Positions 1 through 6,557 of a stretch of DNA of 6,557 bases are shown piece after piece. The notes beneath the pieces were generated by a model that was not told where the DNA came from, made no database searches, and worked only from the letters and a program-made list of their open reading frames with translations. Source of the DNA: Pseudomonadota bacterium. Its GTDB lineage: Bacteria > Pseudomonadota > Gammaproteobacteria > Enterobacterales > Enterobacteriaceae. The stretch's first letter is position 1. Each line of letters begins with the position of its first letter. The DNA lies in NCBI GenBank assembly GCA_023425455.1, contig JAFACP010000232.1, positions 1 through 6,557 of the forward strand. The letters are read 5' to 3'. Position numbers and translations under genes: made by a program.

Positions 1-1087
1 TCGCCAGATAGACCGACAACGTTTTACGTTGACGGAACTCCAGCACCGGCAGACTGTCGCGCTCCGGTGAGTCGTAACGGCTTCCGCGCAGCGAGCGCGT
101 AGCGGCGACTTCACCGGCGGAGATCTGCTTCACAAAGGGGACACCGAGGCGGTAATTGAGTTTTAGCCCAAGGTTATTCTGGCTCACCCCGCTCTCACCC
201 TGCTTATGGGCGGCAGTGAGCGTCACCAGCGGAACCGGCGTATAGTTAAGCCCCAGATTCACCGCCAGCGGATTATGGTAGCCCGTGCCGCTGTCGAACA
301 GATCGACACTGTCGCCAAAATACTGCTCAAAGCTGACGCTGGTATTCAGATGATGAAACCAGGGCAGCCAGGCTTTGGCGGTAATATCATACCCGCGCGC
401 CATCCGCTGCTGGCGGACATCAGAGCGGTTATGCCAGCCGGCAAGCGGCTGATAGTAGTTTGCCGACAGACGCAGGTTTTCTCCCCACGCTTCCGCCCCC
501 AGCCCGGCGCGCTGCAGGTTATCATCGAGCAAATTGTCATAGAAGGTGTTGTAGCCCAGCAGCCATTGCCCGGCGAGCCAGCGCTGCCCCACGCCGAGAT
601 TACTGACCAGGCCGTCAGTCTGCTGTGTAAACCCGAGCTGGCTCCAGCTCAGGTAACGCGTGTTATCGCTGAGAGGAACAAACCAGCGTCCGCTGCTGCC
701 GGTGAACTGCCCCTCCTCGTCCACCAGCAGATCGACGCTGGCGTTGCCCCACGGAGAGAGCCAGGACTCGATGGTATCGTTGACTTCACTGCTCAGGGCA
801 TCGCGCACCTGGCCAAACGCGAACTGCCGCGCCTGCTCACCGGTGGTCAGCCCGTTATCGATCATGCTCGCTTCGCCAAACGCCTTCGCCATCTCAGCCA
901 GATGCTTCTCGCCTTCGCTGGTCGGTTGCGCCATGCCGAGATCCGGCAGACTATCGCCGTTGTTATCAAACGGATTTTGCGCCTGCTGCACGAAGGATTT
1001 CGGCGCACCATGAACGGCTCCAGCCGTAAAAAGGGGGAGTAACAGCAAAAAACGGATGCGGGACGATACAGCCTTCAACGTCGTCAA
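1..1087 (-). CDS. ychO: YchO, invasin/intimin-like inverse autotransporter (partial, C-terminus cut by window edge)
   Basis: The frame is open for 362 codons from the TTG at 1087 to the window edge, with no stop. Residues 1-27 form a signal peptide: basic start, a hydrophobic run with LLLL, and likely cleavage after V-H-G. The mature part has NPFDNNGDSLPDLGMA at 38-53, an amphipathic helical stretch to about 108, then alternating strands from about 110 to 315 with WFVPL, WSQLG, GYNTFYDNLLD, GTGYHNPLA and LNYTPVPLVT. This closely resembles E. coli YchO as I recall it, a member of the intimin/invasin family with a 12-strand outer-membrane beta-barrel. About 100 C-terminal residues, expected to include an Ig-like domain, lie beyond the edge. 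The TTG at 1085-1087 is preferred because ACAGG stands six bases upstream and an in-frame TGA directly precedes it. A second TTG at 1076-1078 is possible. The function of YchO is poorly defined; adhesion or biofilm roles are inference from the family. Confidence 0.93.
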   Translation of the reverse strand, partial: MTTLKAVSSRIRFLLLLPLFTAGAVHGAPKSFVQQAQNPFDNNGDSLPDLGMAQPTSEGEKHLAEMAKAFGEASMIDNGLTTGEQARQFAFGQVRDALSSEVNDTIESWLSPWGNASVDLLVDEEGQFTGSSGRWFVPLSDNTRYLSWSQLGFTQQTDGLVSNLGVGQRWLAGQWLLGYNTFYDNLLDDNLQRAGLGAEAWGENLRLSANYYQPLAGWHNRSDVRQQRMARGYDITAKAWLPWFHHLNTSVSFEQYFGDSVDLFDSGTGYHNPLAVNLGLNYTPVPLVTLTAAHKQGESGVSQNNLGLKLNYRLGVPFVKQISAGEVAATRSLRGSRYDSPERDSLPVLEFRQRKTLSVYLA

Positions 1088-1093
1088 TCAGAA

Positions 1094-1098
1094 CCTGT
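1094..1098 (-). promoter_or_regulatory. Ribosome binding site deciding the ychO TTG start
   Basis: On the minus strand ACAGG is followed by six bases and then TTG ACG ACG TTG AAG. This spacing suits the first TTG (1085-1087). The second TTG (1076-1078) would be 15 bases away, too far. No ATG or GTG is available in frame between the upstream TGA and the signal peptide core. A weak SD with a TTG start suggests low translation efficiency. Confidence 0.5.
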
Positions 1099-1114
1099 GT
1101 TTATGGACAAACAC
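1097..1114 (-). other. Small hairpin in the ychO leader, abutting the ribosome binding site
   Basis: GTGTTT at 1097-1102 is the exact reverse complement of AAACAC at 1109-1114, with a six-base loop. In the ychO transcript this gives a 6-bp stem whose 3' arm runs into the ACAGG ribosome binding site. If the promoter at 1117-1144 is correct, the stem lies at the extreme 5' end of the mRNA. It could stabilise the transcript or limit ribosome access. The stem is short and AT-rich in part, so chance is possible. Confidence 0.35.
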
Positions 1115-1116
1115 TT

Positions 1117-1144
1117 ATTATGTTAACGCCATAAGCCCTGAAAA
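1117..1144 (-). promoter_or_regulatory. Candidate sigma-70 promoter of ychO
   Basis: On the minus strand TTTTCA (1139-1144, 4 of 6 to TTGACA) is followed after 16 bp by CATAAT (1117-1122, 5 of 6 to TATAAT). The expected transcription start is near 1110, giving a leader of about 22 bases before the TTG start. This is the AT-richest part of an otherwise GC-rich window and is placed correctly for ychO. No clear FNR or NarL site was seen around it. Confidence 0.45.
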
Positions 1145-1160
1145 CCAGTCTTAACAGAAA

Positions 1161-1179
1161 TTTCAGGAATATCCTGAAA
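1161..1179. repeat. 19-bp perfect palindrome with a 3-base centre, between nasA and ychO
   Basis: TTTCAGGA at 1161-1168 and TCCTGAAA at 1172-1179 are exact reverse complements around ATA. It lies about 60 bp upstream of the predicted ychO transcription start, where an activator or repressor dimer could bind. Alternatively, in the nasA transcript it makes an 8-bp hairpin with a 3-base loop followed by TTTCTGTT, a weak terminator-like tail. The word CCTGAAAA occurs at 1173-1180 and again at 1137-1144, over the proposed -35. I do not recognise it as the site of a known regulator. Confidence 0.55.
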
Positions 1180-1185
1180 AGATTT

Positions 1186-1249
1186 GTCGGGTGGCGGCTT
1201 CGCCTTACCCGACCTACAAATTCGTACCGGTGCGAAGCCGCCACCCGAC
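1186..1249. repeat. REP/BIME element (two inverted REP units) 3' of nasA
   Basis: An 18-bp perfect inverted repeat pairs 1186-1203 with 1232-1249 around a 28-base spacer. The complete unit reads on the minus strand from GTAG (1217-1214) into a stem: GTCGGGT pairs with ACCCGAC, a two-base bulge follows, and GGCG pairs with CGCC around a 4-base loop (1213-1186). This is the GTAG-headed bulged hairpin of enterobacterial REP sequences. The second unit, reading from about GTAC at 1224, is inverted and more degenerate. It begins 15 bp after the nasA stop. Known roles of such elements include protecting mRNA 3' ends, attenuating read-through and binding DNA gyrase, Pol I or IHF. The sequence after the hairpin on the minus strand is AAATCTTTT, so it may also act as an inefficient terminator of the nas operon. 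Confidence 0.85.
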
Positions 1250-1264
1250 GCCCTTACACTATTA

Positions 1265-3739
1265 TCACAACAGCGCTTTCAGCTCCGGCACGCAGGAACC
1301 ACAGTTCGTGCCGCAGCGCAGCTTCACGCCCAGCGCTGGGGCAGAATCACAGCCTCCGGCTATTGCCTTACGTATCGTATTTTCACCCACGCTGAAGCAG
1401 CTACAGATAATTCGCCCGGGATCGGCATCTTCGTCCGGCCGTTGCCCGTGCAGCAGCGCATGGCGTTCAGCAAGTTGGACGGGCGCAGCAGCAAAGGCTT
1501 CTTCAATAAACGCATGCGCCAGCGCCGGCAGCGTATGGCCCTCCCAGTAGCCCAGCATCAGCTCACCGTGATGCCAGGCGAGCACGCTGCTGCGTTCTCC
1601 CGTCTGTGCCACCTGTAACTGCCAGCCCCGACCGCTGGCGTACGCCATGATCCACGACAGCAACGGCTGCTCCCCCGCCACCGTCAGACGTGAGGCTTTA
1701 CGCCACCAGCAGACCGACGGCGGCAGCGCTGGCAGCTCGCGGGCATACAGTTCACCCTGCCAGGCGGGTAGCCAGGGCATGATCCTCACCGCGGTTTGTT
1801 TACTCTCCGGCTGGCCGGACCCGGCATCAACCCGCCCTTCCACCAGCGCATTGACCTTACCCTGCCGGGCAAATTGCGCGTTCCAGTGCATCGGCGCAAA
1901 CAGCTCGCCTGCACGCTGCGCGGTGGAGATACGTACTCTGGCAACCATCACTCCGCGCGGGGAGCTTACCCGCGCCAGCTGGCCGTCAGTCAGCCCGGCG
2001 CGCGCCGCATCGGTTGCGTTCATCTCAACAAAAGGCTCATCGATATGCTGCATCAGACGCGGAACATACCCCGTGCGCGTCATGGTGTGCCACTGATCGC
2101 GGATCCGCCCGGTATTCAGTATCAAGGGGTACAATTGGTCGACGCCTGCCCCATGCGGGGAGGGGTCAACCGGAACAAGCGTTCTTTGCGGGAAATCACC
2201 GGCATGCCACTGATACGGCGCCAGCTCGTCCCACGCCTCTCGCGACAGCGACGCCAGTTCGCGCAGGTTTAGCGCCCGTTCGCCGTTATTTTCAAACGCC
2301 GTTAGCGCCGCATGTTCACAAAATATCTCCTGAGGGTGTTCCCAGGCGAAGGCATCGCCATAACCGAGCTGGTCTGCGATCCGGGCGATGATCCACCAGT
2401 CCGGTCTGGCCTCGCCCGGCGCAGGCAGAAAGGCGCGCTGGCGGGAGATACGGCGTTCTGAATTGGTCACCGTGCCGTTTTTCTCGCCCCAGCCCAGGGC
2501 GGGAAAACGGATATGGGCAAACCGGCTGGTGTCCGTCTCCTGCATCACCTCAGATATCATGACCAGCGGGCAGGCCGCCAGAGCCTGGCACACCGCGTGG
2601 CTGTCGGGAAGTGACACGGCAGGGTTGGTACCCATGATCCACACCGCCTTCACCTCGCCGCGGGCAATAGCGTCAAACAGTTCCACCGCCATCAGGCCCG
2701 GGGTCTGCGCCAGCCGTTCCGTTCCCCAGAAACGCGCCACGCGCGCGAGATCGTCCGGCTCGAAGTTCATGTGCGCCGCCAGCTGGTTCGCCAGTCCCCC
2801 CACTTCCCGCCCGCCCATGGCATTTGGCTGTCCGGTCAGCGAAAACGGGCCGCAGCCAGGACGGTTGAACTTTCCGCTGGCAAGATGCACGTTAATGATG
2901 GCGTTGCACTTGTCGCTGCCGCTGGAGGACTGGTTGATCCCCATGGTGTAGAGCGTGATCGCGCGTGGCGCGGTGACAAACCAGTCGTAGAAGGTGCCAA
3001 TCTCGTCTGAAGGCAGATCGCAAAACGCCGCCACGCGAGGGATCGGCCACTCGCCGCGCCCCTGAATCAGATTGAGCAACCCCACAAACAGCCCGGCGTC
3101 ACTGCCGGGTCTGAGCGCGAGGTGGAGATCGGCGATATCGCAGGTGGCGGTTTTACGCGGATCGATCACGACCACTTTCATCTGCGGATTGTTGTGTTTT
3201 GCCTGCACCAGCCGCTGATACAGCACCGGATGCGTCCAGGCCGCGTTCGAGCCAACGAGTACCACCAGATCGCTGTTTTCCACGTCCTCGTAGCTGCACG
3301 GCACCACGTCCTCACCGAAGGCGCGTTTGTAGCCCACCACCGCCGATGACATGCACAGCCGCGAGTTGGTATCAATGTTCGCCGCCCCGATAAAGCCTTT
3401 CATCAGCTTGTTGGCGGCATAGTAATCCTCGGTCAACAGCTGGCCGGAGGCATAAAACGCCACCGCCTGCGGCCCCCATTCGTTGAAAATATTCCGCAGC
3501 CGCTCGCCCGCTTCGCCCAGCGCCTGCGGCCATGCCACCTCCCGGCCATCGACAACCGGGCGCAGCAGGCGTCCCTGTAGCCCCGTGGTTTCCCCAAGGG
3601 CAGATCCTTTTACGCACAGACGACCGAAATTCGCCGGATGAGTTTCATCCCCCCGAATGCTTACCTTTTCACCGTCTGCGCTGGCGACCACGCCGCAGCC
3701 CACCCCGCAGTAAGGGCACGTTGTCCGGGTTTCCGTCAT
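1265..3739 (-). CDS. nasA: Assimilatory nitrate reductase, large catalytic subunit NasA
   Basis: Cytoplasmic Mo-bisMGD enzyme of 824 residues reducing nitrate to nitrite; no signal or Tat motif. The N-terminal [4Fe-4S] site is C8-X2-C11-X3-C15-X26-C42, followed by K44, the conserved lysine between cluster and cofactor. C129 in SRLCMSSAV is the expected Mo ligand. The molybdopterin oxidoreductase core spans about 55-490, with MGINQSSSGSDKCNAI at 266-281, and the dinucleotide-binding domain about 538-655 (LNTGRIRDQWHTMTRTG). Residues 656-774 are a linker I cannot assign. A BFD-like [2Fe-2S] domain follows with C779, C781, C813 and C816. This layout is that of Klebsiella NasA, not periplasmic NapA or membrane NarG. 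The ATG overlaps the nasB stop (ATGA) and GGAGG stands four bases upstream (3744-3748), so translation is probably coupled. Electrons probably come from NADH through NasC. At 824 residues it is slightly shorter than the roughly 866 I recall for K. oxytoca, but all expected domains are present. Confidence 0.95.
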   Translation of the reverse strand: MTETRTTCPYCGVGCGVVASADGEKVSIRGDETHPANFGRLCVKGSALGETTGLQGRLLRPVVDGREVAWPQALGEAGERLRNIFNEWGPQAVAFYASGQLLTEDYYAANKLMKGFIGAANIDTNSRLCMSSAVVGYKRAFGEDVVPCSYEDVENSDLVVLVGSNAAWTHPVLYQRLVQAKHNNPQMKVVVIDPRKTATCDIADLHLALRPGSDAGLFVGLLNLIQGRGEWPIPRVAAFCDLPSDEIGTFYDWFVTAPRAITLYTMGINQSSSGSDKCNAIINVHLASGKFNRPGCGPFSLTGQPNAMGGREVGGLANQLAAHMNFEPDDLARVARFWGTERLAQTPGLMAVELFDAIARGEVKAVWIMGTNPAVSLPDSHAVCQALAACPLVMISEVMQETDTSRFAHIRFPALGWGEKNGTVTNSERRISRQRAFLPAPGEARPDWWIIARIADQLGYGDAFAWEHPQEIFCEHAALTAFENNGERALNLRELASLSREAWDELAPYQWHAGDFPQRTLVPVDPSPHGAGVDQLYPLILNTGRIRDQWHTMTRTGYVPRLMQHIDEPFVEMNATDAARAGLTDGQLARVSSPRGVMVARVRISTAQRAGELFAPMHWNAQFARQGKVNALVEGRVDAGSGQPESKQTAVRIMPWLPAWQGELYARELPALPPSVCWWRKASRLTVAGEQPLLSWIMAYASGRGWQLQVAQTGERSSVLAWHHGELMLGYWEGHTLPALAHAFIEEAFAAAPVQLAERHALLHGQRPDEDADPGRIICSCFSVGENTIRKAIAGGCDSAPALGVKLRCGTNCGSCVPELKALL

Positions 3740-6534
3740 GAGGCCTCCGCGCGCATCACCAGCTCTTCATTTCCAACCCACACCTTGCCGTTTTCGATTT
3801 TTACCGGCCAGGCACGCACCGCAGGCGCCCCGCTCTCAGCCTGACACCCGTCGCGCAGACGAATACGTTGCTTGTAGAGCGGCGAGATCACCACCGGTTC
3901 CCCCGCCGCATCGCCGAGGATGCCGCGTGAAAGCACGTTCGCGCGGCTGCCCGGCTCCCGATCGTCGAGGGCATAAACGGTTTTGCCAAAGCGGAACAAC
4001 GCAATCGGTTTGCGCCCAAGATGCGCGCCAATGCCCGCCTGCTCAGGGATCTCGTCGATATTACAAATTTCCTGCCAGCGCTTGTTCTCCTCTGCGGCGG
4101 GGACGTTTACCGCGGTGCGGAACAGCGCCAGGCGGTCAGGATCGTTAAGGGTGGTTTGCCATTCGCACTGGTAGGTCTCCACCACCCGGGCCATCTCCTG
4201 CTCCAGCTCGTGGGCGATCCCCAGGCTGTCGTTGAGGATCACCTCGCGTAGATAGTCGAGGCCGCCTTCCAGGTTATCCATCCAGGTACTGGTGCGTTGC
4301 AGACGATCTGCCGTGCGAATGTAGAACATCAGGAAACGGTCAACGGTGCGGATCAGCGTTTCGTCGTCCAGATCGCTGGCGAAGAGGTCCGCATGGCGCG
4401 GCTTCATCCCGCCGTTGCCGCACAGATAGAGGTTCCAGCCTTTGTCCGTGGCAATCACCCCTACGTCTTTGCTCTGCGCCTCTGCGCATTCACGGGTACA
4501 GCCGGAGACCGCCATTTTGATTTTGTGCGGCGCGCGCAGGCCCTTGTAGCGGTGCTCCAGCCTGACCGCGAGGCCGGTGGAATCCTGCACGCCGTAGCGG
4601 CACCAGGTCGACCCGACGCAGGATTTCACCGTGCGCAGGGATTTCCCGTAAGCATGTCCGGTCTCAAATCCGGCCTCTACCAACGCCTGCCAGATTTCCG
4701 GCAACTGTTCTAGCGTGGCGCCAAACAGGTCAATACGCTGCCCGCCGGTAATTTTGCTGTAAAGGCTATAGCGTTTCGCGATCTGGCCGATGGCGATCAG
4801 CCCGTCGGCGGTCACTTCACCCGCAGGCATCCGCGGGACGATGGAGTAGGTTCCGTCCTTCTGAATATTGGCGAAATAGCGGTCGTTGGTGTCCTGCAAC
4901 GGCAGATGCGCCGGTTTCAGCAGATACTCGTTCCAGCAGGAAGCCAATACCGATCCCACCAGCGGCTTACAGATCTCGCACCCGTGCCCCTGACCGTAGC
5001 GGCTGATAAGCTGGTCGAAGGTGCGGATATGGTTGACGCGCACCAGGTGATAAATCTCCTGACGCGAGTACGGGAAGTGTTCGCAGATATCCTTTTTCAC
5101 CTCCACGCCCTGCTCTGCAAGCTGGAACTCCATCACCTGCTTCACCAGCGCGCTACAGCCTCCGCAGCCGGTCGCGGCTTTGGTGCACTGCTTAATGGCG
5201 CCGATATCCGTCGCACCCGCGCTTACCGCCTGGCAGATATCCCCTTTGCTGACGTTATGACACGAACAGATCTGCGCGCTTTCCGGCAGCGCCGCCACGC
5301 CCAGCGCTTTCGGCGCGCTGCCTGACGACGCGGGTAAGATCAGCGTTTCCGGCTCTTTTGGCAGGCTGATGCCGTTGAGCATCATCTGCACCAGCGTGGC
5401 GTATTCGCTGGCATCGCCCACCAGCACGCCACCCAGCAGGGTTTTGCTATCGTGGCTGACCACAATCTTTTTGTAGATTTGCTGCGGCCCGTGCGTCCAC
5501 TGGTAGCTCAGCGCGCCCGGCGTGCGCCCGTGGGCATCGCCAAACGACGCCACATCCACGCCCAGCAACTTGAGTTTGGTACTCATATCTGCGCCGGTGA
5601 AGCGCTTCTCCTCACCCGCCAGCACAGCGGCGGCCACGCGCGCCATCTGGTAGCCCGGGGCCACCAGGCCAAAGATTTTCCCCTCCCACAGCGCGCATTC
5701 ACCGATGGCAAGCACGTCCGGATCGGAGGTCCGGCAGCCGTCGTCAATGCAGATCCCGCCGCGCTCGCCGACAGCCAGCCCGCTGCTGCGCGCCAGCGCG
5801 TCCTGCGGCCGAATACCGGCAGAGAAGACCACCATGTCCGTTTCCAGCTGTTCACCATCGGCAAAGCTCAGCACCAGCCCGTCGTCTGCGGTGGCAATCT
5901 CCGTCGTCGATTTACTGATGTGTACCCCGACGCCCAGCGCCTCAATTTTCTTACGCAGCATTGCCGCGCCGTCGCTGTCGAGCTGCACCGCCATCAGGTT
6001 AGGCGCAAACTCCACCACGTGGGTTTCCAGCCCGAGCTGCTTAAGCGCATTCGCCGCCTCCAGCCCCAGCAGGCCGCCGCCAATTACCACGCCGCGGCGA
6101 GAGCCTGCCGCATGGGCCGCAATGTTGTCCAGATCGTCGAGGGTGCGGTAGACAAAACAACCCGGCAGATCGTTGCCCGGAACGGGTGGTACGAACGGGT
6201 ACGAGCCGGTCGCCAGCACCAGCTTGTCCCAGTGAGTCTCATGGCCACTGGCGGTACGCACTACGTGTGCATCACGATCGATAGCGACGATCTGCTGCGA
6301 GAGGCGCAGCTCAATGCCGTTATCGGCAAAGAACTCCCCCGCCACCAGCGAGAGCGAGTCCGCGCTGCGTCCGCCAAAATATTCCGACAGATGCACGCGG
6401 TCATAGGCGGCATAGCGCTCTTCGCCAAAAACAATAATCTGATACTGCTGATGCAAATTGCGGTTAACGCAGTCTTCGAGGAAATGATGGCCGACCATAC
6501 CGTGCCCAACCACCACCAGAGTAGGTTTTGTCAT
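3736..6534 (-). CDS. nasB: Assimilatory NAD(P)H nitrite reductase NasB (NirB-NirD fusion)
   Basis: Cytoplasmic siroheme nitrite reductase of 932 residues, reducing nitrite to ammonium with six electrons from NAD(P)H. The FAD fold opens with GHGMVG (10-15). The pyridine nucleotide site is GGGLLGLEA (152-160), and a second FAD motif ends in the aspartate-rich ICIDDG...VLAIGEC (261-280). A BFD-like [2Fe-2S] domain has C423, C425, C457 and C460. A second, degenerate BFD-like repeat follows (about 484-525), with C519-X2-C522. The ferredoxin-like and siroheme/[4Fe-4S] halves run about 555-800, with cluster ligands C639-X5-C645 and C679-X3-C683. Residues about 815-925 are a NirD-like Rieske fold without the CXH and CXXH ligands, as is normal for NirD. 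E. coli has nirB and nirD as separate genes, so the fusion marks the assimilatory Klebsiella type. The start is the ATG at 6534, with AGGA nine bases upstream. It overlaps nasA by four bases. Confidence 0.96.
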   Translation of the reverse strand: MTKPTLVVVGHGMVGHHFLEDCVNRNLHQQYQIIVFGEERYAAYDRVHLSEYFGGRSADSLSLVAGEFFADNGIELRLSQQIVAIDRDAHVVRTASGHETHWDKLVLATGSYPFVPPVPGNDLPGCFVYRTLDDLDNIAAHAAGSRRGVVIGGGLLGLEAANALKQLGLETHVVEFAPNLMAVQLDSDGAAMLRKKIEALGVGVHISKSTTEIATADDGLVLSFADGEQLETDMVVFSAGIRPQDALARSSGLAVGERGGICIDDGCRTSDPDVLAIGECALWEGKIFGLVAPGYQMARVAAAVLAGEEKRFTGADMSTKLKLLGVDVASFGDAHGRTPGALSYQWTHGPQQIYKKIVVSHDSKTLLGGVLVGDASEYATLVQMMLNGISLPKEPETLILPASSGSAPKALGVAALPESAQICSCHNVSKGDICQAVSAGATDIGAIKQCTKAATGCGGCSALVKQVMEFQLAEQGVEVKKDICEHFPYSRQEIYHLVRVNHIRTFDQLISRYGQGHGCEICKPLVGSVLASCWNEYLLKPAHLPLQDTNDRYFANIQKDGTYSIVPRMPAGEVTADGLIAIGQIAKRYSLYSKITGGQRIDLFGATLEQLPEIWQALVEAGFETGHAYGKSLRTVKSCVGSTWCRYGVQDSTGLAVRLEHRYKGLRAPHKIKMAVSGCTRECAEAQSKDVGVIATDKGWNLYLCGNGGMKPRHADLFASDLDDETLIRTVDRFLMFYIRTADRLQRTSTWMDNLEGGLDYLREVILNDSLGIAHELEQEMARVVETYQCEWQTTLNDPDRLALFRTAVNVPAAEENKRWQEICNIDEIPEQAGIGAHLGRKPIALFRFGKTVYALDDREPGSRANVLSRGILGDAAGEPVVISPLYKQRIRLRDGCQAESGAPAVRAWPVKIENGKVWVGNEELVMRAEAS
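3744..3748 (-). promoter_or_regulatory. nasA ribosome binding site inside the nasB 3' end
   Basis: GGAGG lies four bases before the nasA ATG (3737-3739), within the last codons of nasB. With the ATGA stop/start overlap it supports coupled translation of nasA and this choice of start, since residues C8 to C42 of the [4Fe-4S] motif follow directly. Confidence 0.7.
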
Positions 6535-6557
6535 AGCGTTCTGTCCTGCAACATGCG
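6531..6557 (-). CDS. nasC: C-terminal tail of the upstream gene, probably nasC (partial)
   Basis: On the minus strand the window opens with eight sense codons (CGC ATG TTG CAG GAC AGA ACG CTA) and a TGA that overlaps the nasB ATG as ATGA, the same arrangement as at the nasB-nasA junction. The nasB ribosome binding site (AGGA, 6544-6547) lies inside it. Eight residues (RMLQDRTL) are far too few to identify a product. The assignment to nasC, the NADH-dependent electron transfer subunit for NasA, rests on the known order nasFEDCBA in Klebsiella oxytoca and on the overlap pattern. The nine codons could equally be non-coding. Confidence 0.4.
   Translation of the reverse strand, partial: RMLQDRTL

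Noticed and set aside
206..1042. A 278-codon open frame on the plus strand across the left part
   Set aside because: It is antisense to ychO, whose reading frame matches a known protein family over 362 codons with a signal peptide. The plus-strand protein has no recognisable motif and its composition is that of a reverse-strand shadow in GC-rich DNA.
1088..1264. FNR or NarL binding sites in the nasA-ychO spacer
   Set aside because: I found no convincing TTGAT-N4-ATCAA or paired NarL heptamers by eye.
1184..1618. Plus-strand frame starting in the REP element and running against the nasA 3' end
   Set aside because: It is built from the repeat and the complement of the NasA BFD domain, has no ribosome binding site worth naming and no family resemblance.
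2388..2951. Plus-strand frame of 187 codons opposite nasA
   Set aside because: Shadow of a strongly conserved gene; no domain signature.
1265..3739. Could be periplasmic NapA or a formate dehydrogenase
   Set aside because: There is no Tat signal. The Mo ligand position is Cys in a nitrate-reductase-like context, a C-terminal BFD domain is present, and nasB is directly upstream. All point to assimilatory NasA.
3755..4090. Rieske [2Fe-2S] cluster at the NasB C-terminus
   Set aside because: The fold resembles Rieske/NirD but the CXH and CXXH ligand motifs are absent, as in NirD proteins, so no cluster is expected.
4297..4713. Plus-strand frame opposite the nasB siroheme region
   Set aside because: The opposing strand encodes the C-X5-C and C-X3-C siroheme/[4Fe-4S] ligands; the plus-strand frame has no independent support.
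1..6557. CRISPR array, insertion sequence, tRNA, prophage or defence genes
   Set aside because: No regular repeats with spacers, transposase motifs, tRNA folds or phage-like genes are visible. The window is accounted for by nas, the spacer and ychO.

Overview
The window reads as chromosomal DNA from a Klebsiella-like member of the Enterobacteriaceae (Klebsiella, Raoultella, Enterobacter or close kin). The basis is GC-rich coding sequence, an assimilatory nitrate/nitrite reductase pair of the kind described as nasB-nasA in Klebsiella oxytoca, a neighbouring ychO gene very like that of E. coli, and an enterobacterial REP/BIME repeat. Every gene I can support lies on the minus strand, so transcription runs from high to low coordinates.

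Right part (6557 to 1265): the promoter-distal end of a nas operon. A nine-codon tail of an upstream gene, probably nasC, ends in an ATGA overlap with nasB. NasB is a cytoplasmic siroheme nitrite reductase with a NirD-like domain fused at its C-terminus. It overlaps nasA by another ATGA. NasA is a cytoplasmic molybdenum bis-MGD nitrate reductase with a C-terminal BFD-type [2Fe-2S] domain. Together they reduce nitrate to nitrite (NasA) and nitrite to ammonium (NasB) for nitrogen assimilation. NasB has its own FAD/NADH module. NasA has none, and in this family it receives electrons from NasC, whose gene would lie just beyond the right edge. The operon promoter, leader and any nasR regulator are outside the window.

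Middle (1264 to 1088, 177 bp): an intergenic spacer. It holds a REP/BIME element just after nasA, a 19-bp palindrome, a plausible sigma-70 promoter and a small hairpin next to the ychO ribosome binding site.

Left part (1087 to 1): the first 362 codons of ychO, an intimin/invasin-like outer-membrane inverse autotransporter, probably starting at TTG and cut by the window edge. It has no evident metabolic link to nas. In E. coli ychO lies beside narL of the narXL/narK respiratory nitrate cluster, so the nas operon here may sit next to that cluster.

The gene content is ordinary for this group and I see no new system. The spacer is the least explained part.
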